Positions 53,391 to 62,160 of a stretch of 64,000 bases of DNA are shown here, in pieces. The stretch is from Streptomyces sp. NBC_01217 (lineage in GTDB: Bacteria; Actinomycetota; Actinomycetes; Streptomycetales; Streptomycetaceae): assembly GCF_035994185.1 (NCBI RefSeq), contig NZ_CP108538.1:5619501-5683500 (forward strand), in the 5' to 3' direction. The stretch's first letter is position 1, and each line of letters begins with the position of its first letter. The translations under genes and the position numbers were made by a program. The notes under the pieces were generated by a model, which was not told the origin of the DNA, did not search any database, and saw only the letters and a program-made list of their open reading frames with translations.

Positions 53391-54560
53391 ATGGGTGGTG
53401 ATGATGCGCGGCTGCGGGCCGTGGTTTCGCTTGCGCAGATGATGGCGGCGGCACACACCCCGCGGGGGTCGTGGCGAGCGGCCGCGCTGGGGGCGTGCGA
53501 GGCACTCGGCGGCAGTTTCGCCGCGCTGTCCGTGTGGGAGCGCGATCGCGGACGGCTGCGCGTGCTGGTGAACGCGGGCGAACGGGCCGAAGGGGAGGAG
53601 GAGTTCCCCGAGGAGGAGACGTATCCGGTGCACCAGTTCCCGGAGATCACGGAATTCCTGCACGAACGGTGGGCCGGGGGCGGCGAGCCGGACGCCTGGG
53701 TGGAGACCGCCGACGGCCCGGCGCGGCGCCCGCCGGACGGGGAGGCGGGGGTGCGGGGGTACGGGCGTGTGTACGGCCGCCGGCGGGTGGCGGCCCTGCG
53801 CCGGCGCGGGCGCGGCTGCTGCGTGGTCGCGCCGATCGTGCTGCGCGGGCGGGCCTGGGGCGAGCTGTATGTGGCCCGTCCGGTGGGGGCGCCCGTGTTC
53901 GGGCGGGAGGACGCGGACTTCGCGACCGTGCTGGCCGCCGTCGTCGCCGCCGGGATCGCGCAGACCGAGCGGCTCGAAGAGGTCCGCAAGCTCGCCTTCA
54001 CCGATCCGCTGACCGGGCTGGCCAACCGCCGGGCCGTCGACGTGCGGCTCGACGAGGCGGTGGAACTGCACCGGACGGACGGGGCGGTGGTGAGCCTGGT
54101 CGTCTGCGACCTCAACGGTCTCAAGCGGGTCAACGACACCCATGGCCATGCGGTGGGCGACCGCCTGCTGGAACGTTTCGGCTCGGTGCTGTCCCGCTGC
54201 GGAGCCATGTTGCCGGGCGCGCTCGCGGCCCGGCTCGGCGGTGATGAGTTCTGTCTGCTTGCGGTGGGCCCCGAGGCGGACGAGGTTATCCGGGTGGCCA
54301 CCGAACTCTGCGAACGGGCGGCCGAGTTGGAGCTGGGTGACGGGGTGGCGTGCGGGATCGCGTCGACCGGCGATCCGATCGGCCCGGTGGTGTCGGCGCG
54401 ACGGCTGTTCCGGCTGGCGGACGCGGCCCAGTACCGGGCGAAGGCGGCCCGCTCCACGAAGCCGGTGGTGGCGGGGCGCGACGGCGAGGTGATCCGGCTC
54501 GCCGACGCACCGCCCAAGTCCCCGCACGACCGCCGCCATCTGCGCGGCAGCCGCCCCTGA
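53391..54560 (+). CDS. cdgE: GAF-GGDEF diguanylate cyclase (CdgE-like)
   Basis: A 389-residue soluble enzyme. A GAF domain lies at about 10-190 (WRAAALGACEALGGSFAALS, GRGCCVVAPIVLRGRAWGEL, REDADFATVLAAVVAAGIAQ). A GGDEF domain at about 205-355 has KLAFTDPLTGLANRRAVDVR, VVCDLNGLKRVNDTHGHAVG and an intact A-site RLGGDEFCLLA (283-287). The inhibitory I-site RxxD is absent (the residues upstream read LPGALAA), so product inhibition is not expected. c-di-GMP blocks development through BldD in Streptomyces. The name follows the S. coelicolor gene at this position, from memory. Confidence 0.88.
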   Translation: MGGDDARLRAVVSLAQMMAAAHTPRGSWRAAALGACEALGGSFAALSVWERDRGRLRVLVNAGERAEGEEEFPEEETYPVHQFPEITEFLHERWAGGGEPDAWVETADGPARRPPDGEAGVRGYGRVYGRRRVAALRRRGRGCCVVAPIVLRGRAWGELYVARPVGAPVFGREDADFATVLAAVVAAGIAQTERLEEVRKLAFTDPLTGLANRRAVDVRLDEAVELHRTDGAVVSLVVCDLNGLKRVNDTHGHAVGDRLLERFGSVLSRCGAMLPGALAARLGGDEFCLLAVGPEADEVIRVATELCERAAELELGDGVACGIASTGDPIGPVVSARRLFRLADAAQYRAKAARSTKPVVAGRDGEVIRLADAPPKSPHDRRHLRGSRP

Positions 54561-54602
54561 CCGTGTGACCGGATCGGTAAGGGGTCAACCGCACAACCAC
54601 TA

Positions 54603-54631
54603 GTGACATGAAGGGATTCAATCCGTACGCT
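54603..54631 (+). promoter_or_regulatory. hutH promoter
   Basis: GTGACA (54603-54608, 5 of 6 to TTGACA), exactly 17 bp, then TACGCT (54626-54631). ATG 54639 follows after 7 nt, predicting a leaderless transcript. Confidence 0.7.
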
Positions 54632-54638
54632 TCTGAAT

Positions 54639-56192
54639 ATGGATATGCATACAGTCGTGGTGGGGACGTCCGGTACCACCGCTCAGGACGTCATCGCCGT
54701 GGCCCGCGGCAACGCTCGCGTCGAGCTCTCCGAGGCCGCCGTGAGCGCACTCGCCGCCTCCCGCGAGATCGTGGAGGCGCTCGCCGCCAAGCCCGAACCG
54801 GTCTACGGCGTCTCCACCGGCTTCGGAGCGCTGGCCAGCCGGCACATCAGCCACGAGCTGCGCGCACAGCTACAGCGCAACATCGTCCGCTCGCACGCCG
54901 CCGGCATGGGCCCGCGGGTCGAGCGCGAGGTCGTGCGCGCCCTGATGTTCCTGCGGCTCAAGACGGTCGCCTCCGGGCACACCGGCGTACGGCCCGCGGT
55001 CGCCCGGACCATGGCCGACGTCCTCAACGCGGGCATCACCCCCGTCGTCCACGAGTACGGCTCGCTCGGCTGCTCCGGTGACCTGGCCCCGCTCTCCCAC
55101 TGCGCCCTGACGCTGATGGGCGAGGGCGACGCGGAGGGCCCCGACGGCACCGTGCGCCCCGCGGGCGAGCTGCTCGCCGCCCATGGCATCACCCCGGTCG
55201 AACTGCGCGAGAAGGAGGGCCTCGCCCTCCTCAACGGCACCGACGGCATGCTCGGCATGCTCGTCATGGCCCTCGCAGACCTGAAGAACCTCTACACCTG
55301 CGCCGACATCACCGCCGCCCTCTCCCTGGAGGCGCTGCTCGGCACGGACAAGGTCCTCGCCCCGGAACTGCACGCCATCCGCCCGCACCCGGGCCAGGGC
55401 GTCAGCGCCGACAACATGCTGCGGGTCCTGGCCGGGTCCGGCCTCACCGGCCACTTCCAGGAGGACGAGGCGCCGCGCGTGCAGGACGCCTACTCCGTGC
55501 GCTGCGCCCCCCAGGTCAACGGCGCCGGCCGCGACACCCTCGACTACGCCGCCGTCGTCGCGGCCCGCGAGCTGGCCTCCTCCGTCGACAACCCCGTCGT
55601 GCTCCCCGAGGGCCGGGTCGAGTCCAACGGGAACTTCCACGGCGCCCCCGTCGCGTACGTACTCGACTTCCTGGCGATCGTCGCCGCCGACCTCGGTTCG
55701 ATCACCGAGCGCCGCACCGACCGGCTGCTGGACAAGAACCGCTCGCACGGGCTGCCGCCGTTCCTCGCCGACGACGCCGGTGTGGACTCGGGCCTGATGA
55801 TCGCCCAGTACACCCAGGCCGCCCTGGTCAGCGAGATGAAGCGGCTCGCCGTCCCCGCCTCGGCCGACTCGATCCCGTCCTCCGCCATGCAGGAGGACCA
55901 CGTCTCCATGGGCTGGTCGGCGGCGCGCAAGCTCCGTACCGCCGTCGACAACCTCGCCCGGATCGTCGCCGTCGAGCTGTACGCGGCGACCCGCGCCGTC
56001 GAGATCCGCGCCGCCCGGGGCCTCACCCCCGCCCCCGCCTCGCAGGCCGCCATCCGGGCGCTGCGCGCGGCGGGCGTCCAGGGGCCGGGGCCGGACCGCT
56101 TCCTGGCACCGGACCTGGCCGCGGCGGACGCGTTCGTACGCGCGGGCAAGCTGGTCGCGGCGGTCGAGCCGGTGACGGGACCGCTGGCCTGA
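54639..56192 (+). CDS. hutH: Histidine ammonia-lyase
   Basis: A 517-residue enzyme producing urocanate and ammonia from histidine. Motifs: VYGVSTGFGALASRHI, the MIO loop GSLGCSGDLAPLSH, GLALLNGTDGMLGMLVMALA, VQDAYSVRCAPQVNGAG and SADSIPSSAMQEDHVSMGWS. The autocatalytic cofactor forms from Cys145-Ser146-Gly147 rather than the common Ala-Ser-Gly; CSG is a known Streptomyces variant as I recall. The rest of the hut pathway is not in the window. ATG 54639 (or 54645) directly follows a -10, giving a leaderless start. Confidence 0.95.
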   Translation: MDMHTVVVGTSGTTAQDVIAVARGNARVELSEAAVSALAASREIVEALAAKPEPVYGVSTGFGALASRHISHELRAQLQRNIVRSHAAGMGPRVEREVVRALMFLRLKTVASGHTGVRPAVARTMADVLNAGITPVVHEYGSLGCSGDLAPLSHCALTLMGEGDAEGPDGTVRPAGELLAAHGITPVELREKEGLALLNGTDGMLGMLVMALADLKNLYTCADITAALSLEALLGTDKVLAPELHAIRPHPGQGVSADNMLRVLAGSGLTGHFQEDEAPRVQDAYSVRCAPQVNGAGRDTLDYAAVVAARELASSVDNPVVLPEGRVESNGNFHGAPVAYVLDFLAIVAADLGSITERRTDRLLDKNRSHGLPPFLADDAGVDSGLMIAQYTQAALVSEMKRLAVPASADSIPSSAMQEDHVSMGWSAARKLRTAVDNLARIVAVELYAATRAVEIRAARGLTPAPASQAAIRALRAAGVQGPGPDRFLAPDLAAADAFVRAGKLVAAVEPVTGPLA

Positions 56193-56193
56193 G

Positions 56194-56475
56194 TCAGAGG
56201 ACGTCGGCGCGGCGTGCCGAGTAGGTGACGAACGCCGCGCCGATGCCCAGGAACGCCGTGCCGCCGATCAGATACGGGGTGGTGTCGACCCCGGTCCCGG
56301 TGTCGGCGAGCCTCGGACCGGTTCCGGTGTCCACGGCCGCGGTGACCGGCCGGCTCTGCGCACCCGGTCCGCCGGCCGACTCGTCCGTCGCGTTGGCGGA
56401 CGGGACGAACCACAGAGCGGCCAGCAACGTGCCCGCGGCGGTGGCGGTCAGAAGCGGGCGGCGAGCAGCGACCAC
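56194..56475 (-). CDS. Small LAxTG cell-wall-anchored protein
   Basis: A 93-residue protein. A signal peptide (VVAARRPLLTATAAGTLLAA, cleavage near PSANA) is followed by a short Gly/Thr/Pro-rich mature region of about 35 residues and a complete sorting signal: LADTG, a hydrophobic stretch (TPYLIGGTAFLGIGAAFVTY) and SARRADVL. Processing would leave only a small wall-linked peptide. GTG 56475 is chosen because AGGGGG stands 9 nt upstream; GTG 56496 is in frame. Its stop lies 1 bp from the hutH stop. Function unknown. Confidence 0.78.
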   Translation of the reverse strand: MVAARRPLLTATAAGTLLAALWFVPSANATDESAGGPGAQSRPVTAAVDTGTGPRLADTGTGVDTTPYLIGGTAFLGIGAAFVTYSARRADVL

Positions 56476-56583
56476 GGAATCGATCCCCCTTGTCACAGCC
56501 GTGAGTTAGGCCTGTACGCCGATGCTAGTGAAAGCAGCGGGTCGCAGGAAAGTCGCGAGGGCGGGCAGCTTACGCTCCGTCAC

Positions 56584-57015
56584 ATGAGTACTTCTGAGAC
56601 ATCACGGTTTGTTCGACTACGCGTCGAAATGGTGCTGGAGATCACGGACCCCGAGGCCCTCAGCGGCACCGCGCTGGAGTCCATCGCCGCCGAGTTCGGG
56701 GAGCCCGGCGCAGAGTCCGCCGAGGAACGCCTGCAGGCCGAGGCGGCCGTACGGGATGACGGCGCGGAGGCCCTCGCCTCCCTCGTCGATCCGTTCGACC
56801 TGGTCAGCGAGGTGCCGGGGGTCGAGCTCGCCCAGGCATCCTGGAGCAGCGAGATCGTCGACTACGACCCGGAGGACCCCGACGCCTGGGACCTCGACGA
56901 GGACGGGGATGAGTACGAGGAGTACTTCGAGGAGGGCGCCGACGGCGTCCCGCACAATGGGGAGGACGACGGCGAGCACAGCGGCGTGAGCGGCGGTGCG
57001 GAGCGGCGGGTCTAG
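56584..57015 (+). CDS. Acidic protein of unknown function
   Basis: A 143-residue, strongly acidic protein. Residues 1-90 look folded (RFVRLRVEMVLEITDPEALS, DDGAEALASLVDPFDLVSEV, PGVELAQASWSSEIVDYD). The last 50 residues are Asp/Glu-rich (DPEDPDAWDLDEDGDEYEEY) and probably disordered. TACGCT lies 7 nt before ATG 56584 with no ribosome site, suggesting a leaderless mRNA. I do not recognise a family. It is divergent from the LAxTG gene. Confidence 0.7.
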   Translation: MSTSETSRFVRLRVEMVLEITDPEALSGTALESIAAEFGEPGAESAEERLQAEAAVRDDGAEALASLVDPFDLVSEVPGVELAQASWSSEIVDYDPEDPDAWDLDEDGDEYEEYFEEGADGVPHNGEDDGEHSGVSGGAERRV

Positions 57016-57131
57016 CAGCTGGTGAGCCACCGGCCCCGGCCCGCTTCCCGCGGGCCGGGGCCGTGGTGCCCGTATACGTGATCGGCGGCGGGAACCACCG
57101 CTGTCACGGGTGCGTCGATGAGTGTTGTTCC

Positions 57132-57152
57132 CCACATCCATTTTGGATGTGG
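57132..57152. promoter_or_regulatory. Hairpin upstream of the L,D-transpeptidase promoter
   Basis: CCACATCCA and TGGATGTGG pair perfectly around TTT. It abuts the candidate -35 GGAACC at 57151, so it may be an operator or the terminator of the upstream gene. Confidence 0.45.
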
Positions 57153-57179
57153 AACCTGGAACCCTTTCCATGGGTTCTA
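57151..57179 (+). promoter_or_regulatory. Candidate SigE-type (envelope stress) promoter
   Basis: GGAACC (57151-57156), 17 bp, then GTTCTA (57174-57179) resembles the GGAAC ... CGTCTA pattern of Streptomyces SigE promoters. It lies 80 bp upstream of the L,D-transpeptidase start. Confidence 0.45.
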
Positions 57180-57259
57180 CGGACATTGACGGGTTTCGCC
57201 GTTCGGCGGCGGCTCTGCTCGGGGTTTTTGGGGATTCGGCAACGATGGAGAAGCGTGTG

Positions 57260-58513
57260 ATGACGGACAGCAAGCGGCGCAAAGGCCTGATGGCCGCGTC
57301 CGCACTGCTTGGCGGCGTTCTTGTGCTCACTGCCTGCAACGACAGCGGCGCGAGCGGCACCAGTGCCGAGAGCTCCAAGAAGTCGCAGGCGGCCGAGGTC
57401 GACAAGGCGGCCGCCCAGGACGCGTCGGAAGCGCAGATCACGATCTCGCCGAAGAACGGCGCGACCAACGCGAGCATCAACAACGACGCCAAGGTCACCG
57501 TCGCCAAGGGCACGCTCTCCCAGGTCACCATGACCACCTCGGCCGGTGTGGCCGTCAAGGGCACGCTCGCCGCCGACGGCACGAGCTGGAAGCCGGACGT
57601 CCAGCTGGAGCGCTCGACCACGTACAAGATCAACGCGACGGCCAAGGACTCCAAGGGCCGCGAGGCGCACGAGAACTCCTCGTTCACCACCGTCTCGCCC
57701 GCCAACAGCTTCATAGGAAACTTCACGCCCGAGGACGGCTCCACGGTCGGCGTCGGCATGCCGGTCTCGATCAACTTCAACAAGCCGATCACGGACAAGA
57801 AGGCCGTCCAGGACGGCATCACCGTGACGTCCAGCAGCGGCCAGCCGGTCGTCGGCCACTGGTTCAACTCGCAGCGGCTCGACCTGCGCCCGGAGAACTA
57901 CTGGCAGGGCGGCTCCACCGTCACGCTGAAGCTGGCGCTGGACGGCGTCGAGGGCGCGGACGGCGTGTTCGGTGTACAGCAGAAGACCGTCACCTTCAAG
58001 GTCGGCCGCAACCAGGTATCGACGGTCGACGCGAGCACGAAGACGATGACCGTCACCCAGGACGGCAAGACGATCAAGACCATCCCGATCTCTTCCGGCT
58101 CCCCCGACAACCCCACGTACAACGGGCAGATGGTGATCTCCGAGAAGTTCAAGGAGACCCGGATGAACGGTGCGACGGTCGGCTTCACCGACGACGACGG
58201 CAAGGGCGAGTACGACATCAAGGACGTGCCGCACGCCATGCGGCTGTCCACCTCGGGCACCTTCATCCACGGCAACTACTGGGGCGCGCGGTCGATCTTC
58301 GGCAGCGTCAACACCAGCCACGGCTGTGTCGGCCTCGCCGACGTCAAGGGCGCGAACGACGCCAACCAGCCCGCCGCGTGGTTCTACAACAACTCCATCG
58401 TCGGCGACGTGGTCATCGTCAAGAACTCCCCGGACAAGACCATCACGCCCGACAACGGCCTCAACGGCTGGAACATGAGCTGGGCGGAGTGGACGGCGGG
58501 TTCGCAGGCCTGA
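57260..58513 (+). CDS. L,D-transpeptidase lipoprotein with Ig-like domains
   Basis: A 417-residue exported lipoprotein: signal peptide and lipobox LVLTAC (lipid Cys about residue 23), a Ser/Lys linker, two LDT-type Ig-like domains at about 55-250 (QITISPKNGATNASINNDAK, NFTPEDGSTVGVGMPVSINF, HWFNSQRLDLRPENYW) and the YkuD domain with IHGNYWGARSIFG and the active-site NTSHGCVGL (His354, Cys356). This is the LdtMt2-like architecture that forms 3-3 crosslinks. ATG 57260 with GGAGAAG 6 nt upstream is preferred over ATG 57245. It lies behind a possible SigE promoter. Confidence 0.93.
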   Translation: MTDSKRRKGLMAASALLGGVLVLTACNDSGASGTSAESSKKSQAAEVDKAAAQDASEAQITISPKNGATNASINNDAKVTVAKGTLSQVTMTTSAGVAVKGTLAADGTSWKPDVQLERSTTYKINATAKDSKGREAHENSSFTTVSPANSFIGNFTPEDGSTVGVGMPVSINFNKPITDKKAVQDGITVTSSSGQPVVGHWFNSQRLDLRPENYWQGGSTVTLKLALDGVEGADGVFGVQQKTVTFKVGRNQVSTVDASTKTMTVTQDGKTIKTIPISSGSPDNPTYNGQMVISEKFKETRMNGATVGFTDDDGKGEYDIKDVPHAMRLSTSGTFIHGNYWGARSIFGSVNTSHGCVGLADVKGANDANQPAAWFYNNSIVGDVVIVKNSPDKTITPDNGLNGWNMSWAEWTAGSQA

Positions 58514-58684
58514 CCCGCCCGCCCGCACCACTCCTCACGCATCTGCCCGCACGTCCCGAATTCCGTACGGAGGCGGCGGCACCCCGGATCCCCTCGGATC
58601 CGCGGAGCCGCCGCCTCCGGCGTTCTCATCCGGCTCTCATCGTGGCCTTAACCCACCATCACAACCCGTCCATAGCCTCACGCC

Positions 58685-60166
58685 ATGTACTTCACCTACC
58701 TCCGGCGCGAGCTGCGCCGCCGCAGAAAGGCGGCGCTGGTCGTCGCCTCGGGACTGGCCCTGGGCATCGCGCTGGTCATCATCGTCAGCTCGGTCTCCTC
58801 CGGCATGAGCAAGGCCCAGGACAAGGTCCTGGAATCGCTGTACGGACTCGGTACGGACATGACGGTCACCAAGGCCGCCGCCGCACCCGGCTCCGCCAAC
58901 GCCCGCCCGAAGTTCGAGTTCGACGCCAAGGGCAACGACGACGACTCGACGCAGAGCAGCGACCGGGTCCTGGCCCAGGGCTTCCAGACACTGGCCTCCT
59001 CCACCGTCGACACGATCGGCAAGCAGGACGGCGTCGCGGACGCAGTCGGCGGGCTCAGCCTCAACGTCATGAAGGTCGACGGCCAGTTCAAGCGGGGCGA
59101 GTTCAGGCAGGAGCAGGGCGCCGGGCAGAGCGGCCCGAGCGGTCCCGGCGGACAGGGCGGCGCCACACAGCCGCAGGGCGAGGTCAGGGGCGGCGGTGCC
59201 TCCTTCGACGTCAACTCCTACAGCGTGTACGGCACCGACGTCACCAAGCAGGACCTCGGCCCGCTGACCTCCTCGAAGATCACCAAGGGCCGTACGTTCA
59301 AGGCCGCCGAGACCGACGCGAAGGTCGCGGTCGTCGACGCCGCGTACGCCAAGGAGAAGAAGCTCGACGTCGGCAAGACCGTGACCATCTCCGGGACCAA
59401 GTACGAGATCGTCGGTGTCTCGACGGCGGACAGCGGTGACGCCGCCGCCAACCTCTACATCCCGCTGAAGCAGGCACAGACCCTCGCCGACTCGAAGAAC
59501 AAGGTCACCACGGTCTATGTGAAGGCCGCCGACTCGCAGCAGATCGACCAGGTCAAGTCGACCATCCAGAAGAACATCTCCGGCACGACCGTCACCACCT
59601 CCGCCGACCTCGCCGACACCGTCTCCGGCTCCCTGTCCACCGCCTCCGACCTGGCCTCCAGCGTCGGCAAGTGGCTGTCGATCGCGGTGCTGGTCGCCGC
59701 CTTCCTGGTGGCCGGCCTGCTCACCTCCTCGGCGGTCAGCCGCCGCGTACGGGAGTTCGGCACGCTCAAGGCGCTCGGCTGGAAGAGCGGGCGGGTCACC
59801 CGCCAGGTCGTCGGCGAGGCCCTCATCAACGGGCTGCTGGGCGGAGTGCTCGGCATCGCGGTCGGTCTCGCCGGCGCGTACGTCGTGACCGCGATCAGCC
59901 CCACCCTCACCGCACAGCTGGGCTCCTCCGGCGGCGGCATGGGCGGCGGCGGGATGGGCGGCGGGATGGGCGGCCGGTTCATGACCGGACCGGGCGGTTC
60001 GGGCGCGGCCAAGACGCTCGACGTCGCGCTGACCGCGCCCGTCTCGCTCTCCGTCATCCTCATCGCCGTCGCGCTGGCCGTGGCTGGCGGGCTGATCGCC
60101 GGTACGTTCGGCGGCTGGCGGGCCTCCCGGCTGCGCCCCGCCGACGCCCTGCGCCGCGTCGAGTAA
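58685..60166 (+). CDS. FtsX/MacB-type ABC transporter permease
   Basis: A 493-residue permease. Helix 1 is at about 15-37 (KAALVVASGLALGIALVIIV), followed by an extracytoplasmic MacB_PCD-like domain of about 300 residues and three C-terminal helices (WLSIAVLVAAFLVAGLLTSS; INGLLGGVLGIAVGLAGAYV; VILIAVALAVAGGLIAGTFG). The FtsX loop reads SRRVREFGTLKALGWKSGRV. A Gly/Met-rich stretch (GGGMGGGGMGGGMGG) lies between helices 3 and 4. TAGCCT lies 6 nt before ATG 58685, suggesting a leaderless mRNA. It works with the ATPase 45 bp downstream. Substrate unknown. Confidence 0.9.
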   Translation: MYFTYLRRELRRRRKAALVVASGLALGIALVIIVSSVSSGMSKAQDKVLESLYGLGTDMTVTKAAAAPGSANARPKFEFDAKGNDDDSTQSSDRVLAQGFQTLASSTVDTIGKQDGVADAVGGLSLNVMKVDGQFKRGEFRQEQGAGQSGPSGPGGQGGATQPQGEVRGGGASFDVNSYSVYGTDVTKQDLGPLTSSKITKGRTFKAAETDAKVAVVDAAYAKEKKLDVGKTVTISGTKYEIVGVSTADSGDAAANLYIPLKQAQTLADSKNKVTTVYVKAADSQQIDQVKSTIQKNISGTTVTTSADLADTVSGSLSTASDLASSVGKWLSIAVLVAAFLVAGLLTSSAVSRRVREFGTLKALGWKSGRVTRQVVGEALINGLLGGVLGIAVGLAGAYVVTAISPTLTAQLGSSGGGMGGGGMGGGMGGRFMTGPGGSGAAKTLDVALTAPVSLSVILIAVALAVAGGLIAGTFGGWRASRLRPADALRRVE

Positions 60167-60211
60167 CCCTCCCGGCGCCCCATCCCACCTCGTTCCAGCA
60201 GGAGTTGACCC

Positions 60212-60895
60212 ATGTACACACTCAGAGACGTGACCAAGCGCTATACGCGCGGCAAATCCACCGTCGACGCGCTCGGCGGTGTCGATCTGACCATCGAGGA
60301 CGGCGGGCGGCTGGTCATCCAGGGCCCCACAGGCGGCGGCAAGTCCACGCTGCTGCAGATGCTCGGCGGCCTCGACCGCCCCACGAGCGGCAGCGTCGAA
60401 CTCGACGGCGTCGACCTCGCGAAGCTCAGCGAGGCCAGGCTCACCAAGGTGCGCGCCCAGAACATCGGCTTCGTCTTCCAGAGCTTCAACCTCATCCCGA
60501 CGCTCACCGCCCAGGAGAACGTCGAGACCGCGCTCGTGCCGCTGGGCGGCAAGGCGGCCGAACGGCGCAGGCGGGCCGCCGAGGCACTGGACTCCGTCGG
60601 ACTCGGTGAACGGCTCGGCCATCTGCCCGGCGAGATGTCCGGCGGCCAGCAGCAGCGCGTGGCGATCGCCCGGGCCCTGGTCAAGCAGCCGAAGGTGCTG
60701 CTCGCCGACGAGCCCACCGGCAACCTCGACGAGTCGATGCGCGACGAGGTCATGGAGGTGCTGGAGACCATGTGGAAGGAGCACGGCCTGACCTTCATCA
60801 TGGTCACGCACGACAGCGCCATCGCCCGCCGTGCACCGAGACTGGCGACGATCCGCAAGGGCCGGGTCACGATCACGGAGAACGCGGCGGCCTGA
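60212..60895 (+). CDS. LolD/MacB-type ABC transporter ATPase
   Basis: A 227-residue ATPase with all motifs: Walker [11 protein letters not shown]-loop [20 protein letters not shown], signature [15 protein letters not shown], Walker [14 protein letters not shown] and the H-loop [13 protein letters not shown]. It is the partner of the FtsX-like permease (45-bp gap, CAGGAG before ATG 60212). Pairs of this class often export peptides or drive envelope processes by mechanotransmission. Specific substrate unknown. Confidence 0.93.
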   Translation: MYTLRDVTKRYTRGKSTVDALGGVDLTIEDGGRLVIQGPTGGGKSTLLQMLGGLDRPTSGSVELDGVDLAKLSEARLTKVRAQNIGFVFQSFNLIPTLTAQENVETALVPLGGKAAERRRRAAEALDSVGLGERLGHLPGEMSGGQQQRVAIARALVKQPKVLLADEPTGNLDESMRDEVMEVLETMWKEHGLTFIMVTHDSAIARRAPRLATIRKGRVTITENAAA

Positions 60896-60922
60896 GAGAG
60901 GCCTACGGGGGCGTGCGGCTTA

Positions 60923-61483
60923 TCAGCGGTGGTTGGCGGCTGTGGCGTTCCGGTGGGTGGTGAGGTCGCTGTGGCGGACCTGGCGCAGACCCATCGGATC
61001 GTCGTTGCCGCTGCTCCAGAAGGCGCTGAGGGGGAGTGCGCCGGGGCCCGTGAGGTACGAGCGCAGCGCGTACCAGGGCTGCAGCGGCAGCCGGCACAGC
61101 CCGTACAGCCAGCGCCGCATCAGCTGCCCGGGGCCCGGGCGTCCGGCGTCGGGCAGTCTGACCACCCGTATCCCCATGATCAGTTTGCCCGCGCCGGCCC
61201 CGGCGACGGCGGTGAGGACCACCTGATTGAGGAACGAGAACGCGAGTGTCGGGCCGAGCAGCAGACCGACGGCCGCGGGAACACCGGCCGCGTCCACGTG
61301 CGGCCGGGCCAGTAAGCCGCCGCCGACCAGACAGAGGTAGCAGTCGAGGCCGACGGCGAGATAGCGGCGCATGTCACCCACGCGCGGCGGGACACGGGGC
61401 GCGGCACGCTGCCCGGGGACGGGCGGGAGAGCCGGACGGGCGTACGGCCCCGCGCGTCCGGGGTTTCCGTGTTTGCGCGGCAT
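60923..61483 (-). CDS. RDD-family membrane protein
   Basis: A 186-residue protein. The N-terminus is Pro/Arg-rich ([20 protein letters not shown]). The RDD domain has [20 protein letters not shown] (the usual Arg-Asp-Asp pair is only partly kept: LDCYL), a second helix ([20 protein letters not shown]) and the conserved [22 protein letters not shown] 61483 is tentative: a longer frame begins at ATG 61549 but its extra residues look noncoding. It is convergent with the ABC operon. Function unknown. Confidence 0.75.
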   Translation of the reverse strand: MPRKHGNPGRAGPYARPALPPVPGQRAAPRVPPRVGDMRRYLAVGLDCYLCLVGGGLLARPHVDAAGVPAAVGLLLGPTLAFSFLNQVVLTAVAGAGAGKLIMGIRVVRLPDAGRPGPGQLMRRWLYGLCRLPLQPWYALRSYLTGPGALPLSAFWSSGNDDPMGLRQVRHSDLTTHRNATAANHR

Positions 61484-61632
61484 CCGGCCGGCCGGTGAAG
61501 CCGGCCAGGAACAGTTCCGGGTACGTCTGTGCCCCCGCGACGTGGTCATGGCGAAATCATGTCTGATTGTCCGTCACCGTGTGCCCAGGACCGCACTCCT
61601 GCTTCACCGTGGGCCGCATTAATCTCGCAGTC

Positions 61633-62145
61633 ATGACCGTCGCCATCACCGCCATGATCACGGCAGTAGCCGGGGTGCTCGGCACCCTCTTCGCCCCGGT
61701 GCTCGCGCAGCGGCTGTCCGTACGCCAGCGGGCCGAGGAGGCCCGACTCGCCGGTGAACAGCGGAAGTTCGAGGAGCGGCGCACCCAGTACACGGCCATG
61801 AACCGGGCGTCCCGGCAGTTCCACACCCTCCTCAAGGACGCCCTGCACCGCATCCGCGACGGCGTCTACACGGACCAGGAACGCACCCAGCTCGAAGAGG
61901 CCCGCCTGGACCACCGCGACCGCTACGCCGAGGCGCAGATGATCGTCCCCGAACGGATACTGCAGGCATCGCGCGACCTCAACCGGGTACTCGCCGCAGG
62001 TGACGCCGCCATCAAACGCCTCGACCGGCGCCTGGCCCGGGACGGCGAGAGCGTCGAACGGGCCCTGGAGGAGCTGAGAGCGGCCGACCCCTGCCTCGAC
62101 ACGATGCGGGAACTGATGCGCCAGGACCTGGGTGTCACCGAGTGA
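61633..62145 (+). CDS. Membrane-anchored coiled-coil protein
   Basis: A 170-residue protein. One N-terminal helix (MTVAITAMITAVAGVLGTLF) is followed by a long charged helical region with heptad-like spacing (QRLSVRQRAEEARLAGEQRK, RLDRRLARDGESVERALEEL). It resembles short actinobacterial membrane proteins of unknown role. TAATCT (61620-61625) lies 7 nt before ATG 61633, suggesting a leaderless mRNA. It is divergent from the RDD gene and convergent with the large membrane protein. Confidence 0.7.
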   Translation: MTVAITAMITAVAGVLGTLFAPVLAQRLSVRQRAEEARLAGEQRKFEERRTQYTAMNRASRQFHTLLKDALHRIRDGVYTDQERTQLEEARLDHRDRYAEAQMIVPERILQASRDLNRVLAAGDAAIKRLDRRLARDGESVERALEELRAADPCLDTMRELMRQDLGVTE

Positions 62146-62160
62146 ACCCACCGGTAGGCC

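Noticed and set aside
52289..54679. 796-codon open frame opposite the enoyl-CoA hydratase and GGDEF genes
   Set aside because: Ser/Arg/Pro-rich antisense shadow over two recognised enzymes.
54639..56192. Loss of hutH activity because the MIO loop reads Cys-Ser-Gly instead of Ala-Ser-Gly
   Set aside because: Cys-Ser-Gly also cyclises to a working cofactor, and I recall it in Streptomyces histidine ammonia-lyase. All other motifs are intact.
57016..57259. c-di-AMP (ydaO-type) riboswitch before the L,D-transpeptidase gene
   Set aside because: The hairpins present are short and the conserved ydaO core sequences are not recognisable. A promoter explanation is simpler.
58637..60811. 724-codon open frame opposite the ABC permease/ATPase pair
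   Set aside because: Third-position GC shadow; the plus strand encodes complete ABC motifs.
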